A stretch of 64,000 nucleotides of DNA from Mansonella perstans. Its lineage: Eukaryota; Nematoda; Chromadorea; Rhabditida; Onchocercidae. The translations under genes were made by a program, and so were the position numbers. Shown here piece after piece: positions 41,268-53,459 of the stretch. How positions within the stretch are numbered: position 1 is the first letter of the stretch; each line of letters opens with the position of its first letter. The notes under the pieces are model-generated. The model made no database searches. It was not told where the DNA came from and worked only from the letters and a program-made list of their open reading frames with translations. The stretch is taken from assembly GCA_037074765.1 (NCBI GenBank), contig JBAMDO010000572.1, forward strand, positions 1 to 64,000, read 5' to 3'.

Positions 41268-41974
41268 AGCATCTTACGTACCCTACAAAAACAATCCCTC
41301 ATTACATTACAAAACTTCAGAGCAGATGTTCCCTAAAGAACACTGACCAACCCGTTCCACTTCATTCCCAATATTGGGATAGATCCTATTGAGCTCTTTT
41401 AAAAGTGGCAGAAATTCTACATCAGTATTAAAACATACATGTGAAAGATTTTTCATTTTGAGCGGCTTTAATTAGTTGAAATATTATCAAAAAGAATTGC
41501 AATGCACGTAGTTTGTGTCATCATATAATAATTTGTTGAAAGACATGAAGTTTTAAGAATCATATATTTTTTGTCAAAAATTTTCTTTAGCAACAAATAC
41601 TGTCAAGGAACAAAAATGTCCAAATAATAATAACAATACAATGGCATTGCATAATAATATGTACAAAACAAATATAGCAAGTATACAAAAAAAATAATGA
41701 ACTCACAAAAGAATAACCCTTGGAGTGATCCCTCTTGAAAGAAGCCTGATCATTCATGAATCTCATGAATTCCTTCATTTCTCTCTATTATTTATTTTTT
41801 AATAGTTTCAAACAAAATGAAAATTGCTTTTCAACATTATCAGATTCCATTGCGTTCTCTTCTTTTCAGTAGCGCAAAGGACACATCAAAGACAAAACTC
41901 AACTTATAAGTCTAATATCAGAAGCTTTCACCGAAAACTTTAAACTGCTTGTTAAAAAAAAAAAAAGATACAAA
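41268..41974. other. Spacer between rpb-8 and rars-1
   Basis: 707 bp between two minus-strand genes. No gene seen. The 63-codon minus frame at 41587-41778 has no motif. Distance and an SL-like acceptor at the rars-1 start leave open a downstream-operon position. Confidence 0.45.
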
Positions 41975-42853
41975 CTAAAACACAACTTTCTTCATTAATA
42001 AATAAATGCTAGAGTCAAGTTCAAAACCATGCAAATTATTTGCATCACCCTTCAATCGCATCAGAAGGCCACCAAATGATGCATATGCCGCTAGGGTATT
42101 TGTTTCAGAATTTGCTTCTTCGCCTTCGATTCGATATACTTTCCCAAACATTACATATTCGAATGGATCTAGTCGTGGATAATGTGTCTGAAATTTGAAT
42201 AGTAAACAGTAAACCAACGATAATGAACGTAATATCAAAATGAGATGCATGATTTAAGACATTTCCTGATTGCAATGATAAAAGAAGCACAATAAACATG
42301 AAAAAAAAGATTACGATGATTACGATTTGACTGCTGGAAACTCAGTTGCTCAATCATTTTCAACATTTGCCACTTCATCGACAGGAATAAAAACAAGATT
42401 GTAAAGCTACATTAGGTTGAGTTTCCAGCAAGTAAAGCTACATTAAGTTGAGTTTCCAGCAGTAAAGCTACAGTAGGCTGAGTTTTTAGCAGTTAAAACA
42501 AATGAAATCTCTTACCTGACTATCAAACTCACGCTCATCAGGTAAACCATCATCGCGCAAGGTTGTTGCCAGCAATAATCGGAATTTATCATTTAGACTC
42601 ATTGGATATCTGCAAAAATCATGATTTCTTTATCATGATTCTTCCCATTATGTTATTTTATTTTAAGTATTACTCATTCATACAGCTATTAGGAGAGAAA
42701 ATAATCTTACAATTGCGTGTTTACGTCAAGGATGAGTTCCATTTTAAAAGATTCACTGTCACAGAATAGACGTGAAACACGGTCAAATTTCTTCCCATCG
42801 GGATCAACATCCTTCACAAGGAACATATCATCGAACAATATACCCGTCGCCAT
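41975..42853 (-). CDS. rpb-8: RNA polymerases I/II/III common subunit RPB8 (RPABC3)
   Basis: Three exons (42853-42711, 42609-42516, 42187-41975) join in phase to 149 residues, the standard RPB8 length. The N-terminus reads [20 protein letters not shown] and [11 protein letters not shown]; the core has [20 protein letters not shown] and the C-terminus has [20 protein letters not shown] and [14 protein letters not shown], all RPB8 hallmarks of the OB-like fold. RPB8 is a structural subunit of all three nuclear RNA polymerases. The ATG is two bases after gttgtag, a possible SL acceptor. Just upstream of it are four 9-bp repeats. It shares about 0.5 kb of upstream DNA with divergent rfc-3. Intron 2 contains a 30-bp tandem repeat. 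Confidence 0.97.
42400..42492. repeat. 30-31-bp tandem repeat in rpb-8 intron 2
   Basis: Three units of gtaaagctacattaggttga plus gtttccagca-like sequence begin at 42401, 42432 and 42462, with a few differences. Confidence 0.9.
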
Positions 42854-43357
42854 CTCTACAACGTAATCAACGTAGTCAACGTAGTCAACGTAGTCAACCA
42901 CCAATTAGATACGGTATAAAATCCAGAAAAATCATCGAATGATCCTTCCTAGATTGACGATCGCAAAGCGTTCTTTACCGCTCGATTATTGCTCAAAATG
43001 CGAAAAAAAACATATCAATAAGCAAAAGACATGAAATTAGAGAAGAATAAAATAGCGCAGCGAAGCAGAGTAGAAAAACAATAGGCTTAATCAAAATTGA
43101 AGACGCGCTTAAAAGATGTGAGGTTTGAAATTGTCCAGTGGACAATGGTCATTTTGATGACCTTCCGTGAATAACCCGTGAAGACTAACCCGTACTATCA
43201 GTCTAATTGAGAATGTCAATCTGTGGTCATTTACCTTCATCACAACTGTTTGTAAATATACCTATCCAAGCGATATCATTCTTATCAGCACTTTTAAAGT
43301 GAATATTATTTCTGCTACAACTAATTAATTACAATAAATGGACTATTTTCAGGAATA
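42854..43357. promoter_or_regulatory. Putative bidirectional promoter region rpb-8 / rfc-3
   Basis: 504 bp separate the divergent start codons of rpb-8 (-) and rfc-3 (+). Both are housekeeping genes. No TATA box stands out; the 9-bp repeat lies on the rpb-8 side. Regulatory function is inferred from position only. Confidence 0.45.
42861..42899. repeat. 9-bp tandem repeat (cgtagtcaa) upstream of rpb-8
   Basis: Four near-perfect units immediately 5' of the rpb-8 start codon. On the minus strand they are open and would read VDY repeats, but no ATG precedes them, so they are taken as 5' flanking or leader sequence. Confidence 0.9.
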
Positions 43358-46300
43358 ATGGCACTGTGGGTAGATAAATATAGACCGCGTGAACTTTCAG
43401 CTTTAACTTATCATACCAAACAAGCTAGAGATCTCATTGAAATCGTTAAAGTAAGAACTTTTTCTTTTATTTTATGACAAGAAAAATAGGCAACAAAGAA
43501 AAAAAACTAAGGATTCAAATGGATGTAATGAAAAAAAAAAAAACAAAAATGTGAGTGTAAATTGGTAATTTTTAGTTTTTCTGCGCTACGAAAATCAAAA
43601 GTAGCAGCGAATAGTTCATTCTGGAAGGATCTTAGGTATTACTAGATATATATTTAGAACTAGCATATTTAGGACTACTTTACATGAGCCTTTTACTTTA
43701 CGTCTGAATTACTAAGTTCCCTCACACATAGAATCGTGCGGATCCAAGTTATTTTGAATGGTATTTCACATATCCTACAAAAAAAAAAAAAAAAAATTGA
43801 TATTCACGTTCTTTCTCTGGAATTTGTTCCAATTAGGAGATAATCAATAAACTTTAAACTACAATTTTTTGATTGCTGATTAATTTATGATACTTTGAAA
43901 TTACTGCAATGACCGATGAGTAAAGTGAGCGTCCAATCGTTATTCATAAAAAATAAATTAGTCAGATGAAATATTTTATATAGCCTCAACATGAATTTAG
44001 ATTAAAAGTGGATTGGAATTGTTAGTTGTTGAAATATTTTTATGATGTTGAATAAAGTTTTCAGTTGGATGACATAGATTTTTGTTTTTCCTGCAGCTTA
44101 GAATATCTCTTAATAACAATGGATAGGCGCAAAAAAAAGGGAAAGTTTTGAAAGATTTTTCAGGAATTTTACTTTTAAAGAAACAGATGATTTCAGACCG
44201 GTGACTTTCCACATCTGCTTGTATATGGCCCAAGTGGAGCGGGCAAAATGACTAGAATTTTTTGTGTTTTGCGAGAACTTTACGGCAATGGTGTGGAGAA
44301 ATTACGAATGGATGCACGAAATTTTCAGGCTCCATCCGGCAAAAAATTAGAAATTCAAACCTTTAGCAGTAATTATCATGTTCAGCTTAGTCCTGGGCAA
44401 GTTACTTTTTTTTGGAATCCTAATATTTGAAATGTAGTGCAGTTTTTGCTGTAGATCATGAGTAAAGGCGAATTCTGAATTGAAAATATTATTAATTGCA
44501 AATTTTTATTTAAATATTCAAAACTTTGAGCTTTCCAGAGAAGTTGGTATCTACGACCGTGTCGTTGTGCAGGAAATTATCAAGCAAATGGCACAGATGC
44601 ACCAGATTGATGCTACAACGCAACGAAATTTTAAAGGTTCAATAAAATATCGGAATCTTATATATTATTGCAAAATTTTGCACTACCATAAAGTTCCCAC
44701 TTTTCCCAACATTAATACTTACAGCAATGATAACCAAATGATATATGTCAGGATAATAAGATTTAAAGCATACAAAATTTATAAAATTGATGGCAGGACA
44801 TTTTACTACTCCTTATAATTTAATATTATAATTTCGGTGCATCAAATATTTTGAACGTAAATTTGATGTTTCTCTTAATTTTCATTCTTTCAGTTTATTT
44901 TTGCATTTATTATATTTAAATTCAAGCTGTCATGAAAGAAATTTCATCTGAATTCAGAGTTTATTTTTCAGTAGCTGTCTTAATGGAAGCAGATCAATTG
45001 ACTCGAGATGCACAAAATGCCTTACGTCGTACGATGGAGAAATATGCGCAAACATGCCGACTTATACTATGTTGTGATTCAATTAGTAAAATTATTGATC
45101 CTTTGAAAAGCCGATGCTTAACGGTTCGTGTAGCTGCACCTTCAGATGATGATGTAAGTTTTATATAAATAATTTACTATCCTTGCGGGTAATGCTTATA
45201 TTCGAATGGATGTTGATGTCTCGGGATTTTGGGTGAACGGAACTTGCAGTATATGAAACTCATAATTTTGAGTTCATAAGTTCAGAATTTCTAAAGCTCA
45301 AATTTCATTGTCTGTTCAGTAGTTATACTAAAGTGCTGGAAACACTGCGTATATTAAATTTAAAATATTCGGCCAAAGTTCAAATTTTCCTTATTTTTGG
45401 TGGCCAAAGCTGTGAAATTTGTTTGCAAACAAGAAAACGTCTGTGTTCCTGAAAGCATTGTCGCTGCAGTTGCGCAAAAAGCTAATGGTAATATGCGACG
45501 AGCTTTACTGATGATTGAAGCAGCAAAAGTACAGAAGTAAATTTTCTTAGTTGCGCAGCTTTATTTATGTTAACAAATTTCTAAAAAAATTTGTTTTCAC
45601 ATATTGAAGTTTGAAATATCAGTTTTTGGAAATATAAAATGTATCGCAATTTTTTTATCCTGGTTTTCGCTAATTGTAGCTAGTTTATACCTATCCCAGT
45701 ACTTTATTTTAGGTCATTTCATCATTTTACTTAGTTTTTGGTATTTTTGGAAAAAAACGTGACTGAAGGATTATTCAAAACTTTTTCATTTCAGCTATCC
45801 GTTCAAAGAAAACCAAGAAATTCCGGATCCGGAATGGGAAGTTTATTTGCGTGAAACAGCTAAAATGATGATACAGCAACAAAGCTCTGAGAAGTTTGTT
45901 TTCATTTACTCTAAAGGGCCATATCATGTCTGTAATGCAACCAATTTTTTCTTTTATCATTATATCTGTTTCTTACATTTTTACAGCCTTCTCAAAGTGC
46001 GTAATAGATTTTATGAATGTATTGGACATTGCATACCTCCAAATATCATTTTTATGGTATGTTTTTATCATTTATGCACCTGATTTATGGATCACTTTTC
46101 ATGAAAATGAATTTTCTATTCGATTTATTATTAATTGCTCTAGATATCAGATGATTTTAATATATCTTTATATTCTTTGGTGTTTAAAATAGAATATTTC
46201 CAGAAATTATTGCAAGAGCTGCTGAAATCCTGTGAGGATAAAATCAAGTTCGAGGTCGTTGCTGCGGCAGCTGAATATGAGTATCGCTTAACCCGTGGTA

Positions 46301-46389
46301 GCAAAGCTATATTCCATCTGGAAGGTTTTGCTGCATCATTCATGGAAATCTATCACAGACATCAAAATGAGAATGCTATGGAGCATTAA
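43358..46389 (+). CDS. rfc-3: Replication factor C subunit 3 (clamp loader)
   Basis: Eight exons (43358-43450, 44197-44396, 44539-44636, 44972-45153, 45400-45536, 45795-45893, 45987-46056, 46204-46389) give 354 residues, matching RFC3 (about 356). It starts [13 protein letters not shown], has the Walker A loop GPSGAGKMT (42-50), the Walker-B-like VLMEADQL, the [19 protein letters not shown] block and KSRCLTVRV, then the C-terminal collar domain ([15 protein letters not shown]...[17 protein letters not shown]). RFC3 is part of the pentamer that loads PCNA. The ATG is six bases after tattttcag, a likely SL acceptor. Intron 2 starts with GC. Intron 4 has no AG at the boundary predicted by alignment; the nearest in-phase AG would start the exon at 45379 and add seven residues. 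Confidence 0.96.
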
Positions 46390-47328
46390 TGGAAAACTGT
46401 GGATCTAGGTAAATTTTCTTGCGGGCAAATTTCCTTTGATACAATTAATTTACTTTTTTGAGCGGAAATAATAAAAATGACTGTTGTAAATTTGCATATC
46501 ATTATCATCTAATTTATATAGATTTCTAAGTATGTATTATAGATCTGAAGTAGAAAAGGATGTTAAAATCATGGTTTTATGAATTATATCCAAGAATAAA
46601 AGCTTCAAGACCTGCATCATCATGCGTTTCGTCATACTGAAATAATATTTAAGGAAAATCGTTTTTCATGCTATTGTTTGTTCATATGCTCTGATATGTA
46701 AGCACACTGGTAATTGCAAGAATTCAGTTAGAATTAGGCGAAACAAAGATTCTATTGTCTGATCGCTATCAAATTTATAATCTCGATAAGTTAAATATCA
46801 GTTTGGATCCTTGAAAATGTGTTTTAACTTTTAAAATTTTTTTTGTCCATTTTCTGGTTGCCGAAGCAATTTCGCATCTGCCATATATTGCCGAGTTCTT
46901 TATTAGAATCTTTTTATTGTTTGTTTTACTGTATTTTTTAATGTTTTGTACGCTTTGATTCCTTTCCATCTATAAATATATCACTGAAGATTTCAATGTT
47001 AGCTTTTTCACCAAACTAGATAATTTTTTTCAAAAATTTACACTTCATTTCTCTATCTGCGCAGTGGAGTTTATCCATCTGTGGCAGTTACCTGTTAACT
47101 AAGACCTACTGGGCAGTGGTAGAAACAGTTTACAAATGAACATCGCAAAAAAATGAAATCTGAAATTCAATAATTTTGATTATTCATTGACCAATGTACT
47201 TAACAATGTACTTTTTTTTTTACACTGTCATGTTAATGTTTCAATGTTTTGTTGTTGCGAATTTAAATAAATTCATTTTATTGCTTATCTTTAGTTCGCA
47301 ATCTAGTGAGTTTCTTCAGATCAACACT

Positions 47329-47505
47329 AGTGATTCATAGTAAACTGGTATTTCTAATGCTGAGTAAGAAAATGATTGAATTGGTAAATGGGAATCACAA
47401 ATCACAAATCAAATTTAAAAAATCGACAGTAGCGTTTCATAGTGAACTGGTATTTTTAATGCTGAATAAGAAAATGACTAAATTGGTAAGTAGGAGTCAC
47501 ATTTT
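47329..47505. repeat. Direct duplication, period about 102 bp
   Basis: About 72 bp beginning agtgattcatagtaaactgg at 47329 recur from 47431 with about 85% identity. Both copies are open in the same frame, giving a repeated LVFLML-KKM motif, but no gene context supports coding. Confidence 0.85.
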
Positions 47506-49000
47506 TTCTGTTTTGCTCTCTGTATAAATCTTGTTTTTAATGAATAACTGTATGAACGCGAAACAGTAATGATTTATTTCAAAATTTTTAACAGTGGCAA
47601 TTGCGGTTCTACAGATTGTTACACGGCACAAAGATTCTCACTTCTATAAGTTCGAAATTTCGCTTCCTTCAAATTTATCGAAATCCTACACGAAAATGCA
47701 ATATTTTGTTCATTTTCCATAATATTTGAACAATCTTCCAAATTTACTATTTTTATATTTATATCGAAACTAATCGATTAAAACAGAAATGCTAATATAA
47801 TGTTTAAAAGATTCATCTTTTGGAATAATTTTTCTATTAAAACAATAAATGCTATCATTTTAAAATTGGAATATTTAGTTCTAACGATTATTTCCATCAT
47901 TATCAATATTGTAAACATTGAAAGTATTCACTTTTATATTCAGACATCAATTAATATCCAAAATACTAGTCAATGTTGTTTCCTTTTTTAAAACATAACA
48001 ATAATAACTGGTTTTATTGCCCATTGATTGCTTGTTTGGAGCTCAAAAAGTGTTCGAAACTTTTCTCTTTCCTCACTTTGGCACATTTTGTTTCATGCTT
48101 TTACATAAACATAACGAAGTTAGTTCACTAATTTACTGTTTCAATTTAAGTTTGACGAAAAATAGTACATTTCTTGCATTTATATCGCTATAAAATGATG
48201 GTTTAAGATAGTTCAAGACGGATATCTCGATCCTTCATATATCTATTATTATAAAAATAAACATTGTGTCTTTTAATTGATTTAATTCTCTTCATCGAAT
48301 TACTGGTAAATTTTCAGCACTGTATAGTTCTTAATATGTTTGAAGTGCAATAAACCAGTAGTTTAATGAACATCATTAAATAGGATGACATGTATTGTAT
48401 GATATTTTCAAAATTCTTTTCTCTTTTTTCTTTGTACATATCGGCATTGGTGTATTTTTTTTTAATTTTAGTGCATTTGATATTCTTTTTCTTTCGATTC
48501 TAGTCGATTTAAATTTTATCGTTTTTCGAGTTTAAACTTCAATTTCAATATAATTGATGTTATTGCTCACTGTCTCATGTACTTTTCGTTAATGATTCTT
48601 TTTTACAGAAGAAAGAAATCATGTGTGATAGACCTTTGAAATTTTTTTTTTTAAACAGTTCACATTATCATGGAAGAGCAAGAAAAATTTCTACTTTAAA
48701 ATTTTTGTAGTTTTTTGTTATATTGTACTTTTATTAATTAATCTCATTTATACACAGTTTCAGAATCGATGACAAGTTTAACCGATATTCAATTTTTCCT
48801 GAACTTCACGGACCGATTACTTTTTTATCTTAATTATGATATTAATGTCTGTGACATTGACATTTGTTATTTTTTTGGCATTTTATTTGTTGCCCTCTTA
48901 TTCAAACACTAATGTCGAGGAATTTGGCATAATCATATTTTCAGAAAAAAAATACACTGGAAAAAGCTGAGCCATCATTTGGTTCATTTTAATCCGTAAT

Positions 49001-49576
49001 GACAATTAGCAAATTTCCTTTTCTTTTTCTTAATTTTCATGTACAAATTAGGAAGCAATTTTATTGTGCGTGATCAGTAAACAACTTTATTTGTAGGGAA
49101 CTTTTTTCCTTTTTAATTTTTCGGGAAAATTTTTGGTTAATGAAATTAATGGTTGTGAAATTAATGATTTAAATTGAAAGCATAGCTGTTTTCTCAAAGA
49201 AGAAATGCTTTTTTGCTAAATTTCAATCTCTATATTTATATAAGAGTGGACCTTAAATGTAACATATTTAAATAACTATTAAATATTTTAAATCGGTGGT
49301 TCTAGATGCTGTATGCTGTATATTTTTAGTATGCTTGATTTATAAAAAATAACCCTTTGAATACCTATTTTGAGCGCAGAAAGATCTCATTAAATTTTCA
49401 AGAATATCTCACCTGAAACTGTCAATATTTTAAATCATTAATCTCACTGATCAGAAACTTTCCCGAAAATAAAAAAGGAAGAAAATTCCTACAAATGAAG
49501 TTGCTTACTGATATCACATACAACAAAATCGCTCTCAAATTTGTACATGAAAACAGAAAAAAGGAAATTAGTTTTA
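49001..49576. repeat. Long imperfect inverted repeat (foldback element)
   Basis: The arm at 49001-49176 pairs with 49423-49576 (shared words include tttcatgtacaaatt, atttgtagg, ttttcgggaaa and attaatgattta-aa in inverse order), about 80% by eye, with a loop of about 245 nt. No protein is encoded. It could be a MITE/foldback element or the source of a hairpin RNA. Confidence 0.75.
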
Positions 49577-49694
49577 GAAAGAATGATGTTTCAGTCTATT
49601 CTTTAACCGTTTAGTTCTTTATGATTGTTCGCAAAATCTTTTATTTGAAAAGTAGTAGGTGAACTCATATTTTAAGAAATCTGAAATAGTCGTA

Positions 49695-52092
49695 ATGACA
49701 AGCGAAGAGAAGCGTGGATTGGAAGAAAAACGGGCGCAAGGTAATGATAACAAGGAGATGGAGAAAACAACATCAGAATTAATATATGTTCGCGGTGGTA
49801 AGGAAGATTTTGTGAGTTTTACCAATGCCAGTAATGAAAGCGATGGTTGGTTGGGCAAGTATCGCGATTACGATTGTTACAGGAAAATGCTGGGACCGAC
49901 AAAGTTACATGATATGGTTGTCAAGACAAAAAGTTGGCTTTAATATTTTCTATTCAAATTTTATTATGAGAAGATTTTATATGGAACAAATATAATTATC
50001 AAAAAGAACCTGAATTCAACTGAATTTTTCCATAATAAAAAATCCTTGCTGAGATGTTAAATTTATTTTCATTTGAGTTCGCTGCTCAATTGTATCGATT
50101 TCATTGAACTTCTAGTGAGTTAATATCAATCTACCTTGTCGGAATTATTTTTATTTAAATGTTCTACGATCATCCCATTAGGCAAAAATATCCTTAACCA
50201 AACGTTTTGATGCTTTTTTTACTTCATTGAAAAAGAATCGACTGATAATATCCGTATGCTACTTTCTCCGAAGTTCTCATGTCAGTTTTCGGATATCAAA
50301 ATGACCTAAAAATATTATCCGAACATCGTTATGATTGCATAAGCTTCGTATCATTAATTTCCAAATGAACTAAATTATAGTTGGTGATTATATTGGATCA
50401 TGTATATGTTTCGAATTTGACAATTATGCATTTGTGTCTTACTATTACATGCGTCCTGAATATCGAAAGCTAGGTATTGGAACTAAACTATTCAAGCGTG
50501 TTATTACTGATGATCTGCGAAAGAAAAATATTGGATTACATGCTGGTTAATTTAAAATTCTTTCGTTTTAATCTTTGATAATTCCTTTCACAGCTTTTAT
50601 ATCGAAAGACATATGAAGGTCGAAGAAATGAACGGGCCTTAATAATAATATAATACCTTAATAAAGCTATTTTAGTACAATCTATGGCACCGATATATGA
50701 CCAAAAACTTGGTTTCAACAAACGAACATCTTGGAAGATAGATATGATTGAAGTGAAAAATATTGATAAAAAAAAAATTATTGGTATTTACATATTTACA
50801 AATACTTTTGATTTTTCAAATTAAAATTTGGACTTCTGTAATTCCTAATCGTAGAAGTAATAATACGTTTATCATAATGATTGTTAAGATCAGACACAAT
50901 AACTAACTATGAACAAAATTTGGTCGTAATATCTTCGTTTAAAAATTACTTCAGATGATATTAGTAGTTGAGATGTTATAATCCAACATTTTACTTAATG
51001 CTACTTACCTGAAATGAAGTGTTACAGCTTAACAGTTTTACTAAGGTTGTAATTCAAAGTTTACTACAGTTGACAATATTCCTCTGACCGTAAAAGATGG
51101 TAAAGAAATAAATCTACAGCGAATTATTGATTATGATACGAAAGTTGCAAAATGTCGGCGTGAAGATTTCGTTAGGCAGTGGGCTGTAGAGCGCACGGAT
51201 GCGTTTTGTAAGGTATGTGACGAAAAATTGTTGGAATTAATGTTGTAAATTAGAAAAGAAATGCAGGACATCGTCGAATAAAAAGTAACTGATTGCTACG
51301 ATAGTAGTTGCTCGGTTGTTTTTTTTTAGATTTCACATTAAAATTCATAAAGCAATACACATGTATCAACAAAAATATGATGACATGTTTTCATTGTAGA
51401 TATTGTAAGGTTCTGGAATTATGCTTTTTCTGTTTTATGAAAACTAAGAAATGTATAAAGCAATACATGACTACTTTAAATTATTGCTTAGTTTTATCTT
51501 CAGAAGATGTAAACCAACAAACATAATCTATTCAGGTACTGGTGAATTCACAAGATGAAATTGTTGGTTACGGATGTGGTCGCTTGTATTCAATCGTTGG
51601 CTTTCCTGGATTCGGACCTATATATTGTGATTCGGATGATGGATTCAAGCTTCTCTTCCATGCTTTACTTTCATGTTTCGATGAAGAGCTTAAGAAGAAA
51701 AATTGGGTCAATTTATATATACCAACGGTAAAATCGAGTAAAATACAACAAATTCTTCACGATGCTGCTGATTTTGAATTGGTAAAATTTTTAATCCGTA
51801 TAAATAAATCAATAGGGTGAATTTTGATTTCGTTTCCTATTATGAATTTTTTTGAAATGAAATTTTAAAGAAATTTTACTTTTCAATAAATTAATGTTAA
51901 AAATTAAGTTATAATTTCATTTTAGTCATAATGTTACAAATTAATTTATAATTTCTTTTCTTGAATCTACTCCGTAACAATTCTATTCTTTCATTTCAGG
52001 AAAAGCCGCTTATTCCACAATTTACGCAAGAAATACCAGATCATGATATCAACAAAATTTATTGTATTTCTGAGCTGGCGATGTTTATTTGA
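49695..52092 (+). CDS. GNAT-family N-acetyltransferase, tandem GNAT-like domains
   Basis: Six exons (49695-49932, 50381-50545, 50676-50783, 51070-51212, 51536-51781, 52000-52092) join in phase to 330 residues. The first GNAT domain contains GDYIGSCICFEFDN and the acetyl-CoA-binding motif A as RPEYRKLGIGTKLF (R/Q-x-x-G-x-G, near 104-117), followed by MAPIYDQKLGFNK. The second half has IVGYGCGRLYSIVGFPGFGP then IYCDSDDGFKLLFHALL, which fits the Acetyltransf_18-like C-terminal half found in many nematode paralogues of unknown substrate. A cytosolic acetyltransferase acting on a small molecule or protein amine is the likely role; the acceptor is not known. Start chosen as the first in-frame ATG. 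Confidence 0.85.
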
Positions 52093-52761
52093 TTTTCTTG
52101 TTCTTCTTTTTTTTTCCTGTCAGCAATGTTAATTTCATAGGATATACATTTTAGTGATCTACATTTTTCAAATTTCTAAACTTTGTGGAAAACAAATTTT
52201 TCTATAAAACTAGTTAATAATATTTCCCTATCGTTTTTTTTAAATGTTTCTTATTGCTGTAATATTTCCTTTTGTTTTTATTTCAACAATTATTGCATAT
52301 TTGAAACAACATTGATGCACAATAAAATCATATCATATTTTTTTTACACTTTTGCAATTTGAAATAACAATATTGTTTGATTAATACTGTCATCATAAAA
52401 GATATATTTGAAATAATACTGCACTAAACAAAATTATATTAGAAAGGTTAATTCGAGTCAATGAAAAAGGAAGAGTTGATTCACTTCGGTTGGTTCCACG
52501 CCTGCATACGTGTCCAAAAAGTGATTCGCTTCGGTGATTCCACGCCTGCATACGTGTCCGTCCAGTAAACAACTTATCCACACTTCCGCATTCTGTAATT
52601 AAAAGAACAATTCTATATTACGACATTTTACAATCTGACATGCATTAGGACTGGAAAAATTATCGTTTAATATGTCCAGCTAAAAAAATCTTGCAGCAAT
52701 GTAAACAGCAGTGTGTGTTGTCGCATCATATGTAGTGTAGTGTAAGCAAAAACATTGTCCT
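52093..52761. other. Spacer with a 45-bp duplication
   Basis: 3' flank of the acetyltransferase gene (an aataaa lies near 52320) and the downstream flank of the tRNA. A 45-bp direct repeat lies at 52478-52562. No gene seen. Confidence 0.55.
52478..52562. repeat. 45-bp tandem duplication
   Basis: gattcacttcgg-ttggttccacgcctgcat at 52478 recurs from 52523 with small changes, ending cgcctgcatacgtgtcc in both. Confidence 0.9.
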
Positions 52762-52843
52762 CGCAGCGGGCAGGATTCGAACCTACGCGGGCAGAGCCCA
52801 TTTGATTTCTAGTCAAACTCCTTAACCACTCGGACACCACTGC
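52762..52843 (-). tRNA. tRNA-Ser (anticodon AGA)
   Basis: 82-nt class II tRNA. The acceptor stem GCAGTGG pairs with CCGCTGC (one G-U). The D arm is gtccgagtggttaaggag with an A-box, the anticodon stem-loop is TTTGA-CTAGAAA-TCAAA with anticodon AGA, the long variable arm is GGGCTCTGCCC, and the T arm contains GGTTCGAATCC as B-box. Discriminator is G, as in eukaryotic serine tRNAs. No CCA is encoded and there is no intron. Confidence 0.97.
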
Positions 52844-53459
52844 ACATAAACTATATTTCCATTGCCATTTTAAAATTTAATTTTTTAAATTGCTGATAAC
52901 TTCATTTTTGCTTTCGCATATACACTTAATAGATTTAAATTTTATTATTTGCTTATTGATATATTTGATAATTATCGATTAGAGATATAAATGATGAGCA
53001 TGTAAATGTCATTAGTGATTACGATGAGCACGTAAACGTCATTAGTGATTACGATGAGCACGTAAACGTCATTAAGCCTTACGTGATATTGCAAAAGATA
53101 ATTTTACAGGGACAGTCATTATACACATTAGTGTTATTTTAGAAAACAGAAACGAAGATTAGATCAGAAGAGATCACTTTGAAAGATCATGTAAAGAGAG
53201 AATTTTATGAGGAATAGATAAAAATACAAAGAGTATAGACTATAGCAATTGATGAGATTTAGAGAGGATATTGTACTATCTATCCATAATGATCCTATTA
53301 ACAACATGTTGTAAGACGTGCAACCTTATAGGAACTAAATAAAAAAGGACATAGGTTCACGTTCAAATTGCTAGGATGATATGATTATTAGATTTGAATG
53401 ATGAGATAAAATAGGAGTTATTGATCGAGTAGATTCATATTACAGGGAAATAAGTGGTA
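52844..53459. other. Upstream region of the unknown plus-strand gene
   Basis: Contains a 30-bp tandem repeat (52993-53078). Immediately before the next start codon, catattacag at 53436-53445 looks like an SL trans-splice acceptor. No gene seen. Confidence 0.5.
52993..53078. repeat. 30-bp tandem repeat, about 2.9 copies
   Basis: Units starting gatgagcacgtaaacgtcat at 52993, 53023 and 53053, nearly identical. Confidence 0.95.

Larger units (their letters stand above)
46390..49694. other. 3.3-kb intergenic region with duplications and a foldback element
   Basis: No exons recognised. Contains a 102-bp duplication (47329-47505) and a long inverted repeat (49001-49576). The remainder is T-rich DNA with many homopolymer runs. 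The rfc-3 3' UTR probably ends near an aataaa at 46594. Confidence 0.5.

Noticed and set aside
42707..42904. N-terminal extension of RPB8 with VDY repeats
   Set aside because: No ATG in that extension; RPB8 homology and length fit the ATG at 42853.
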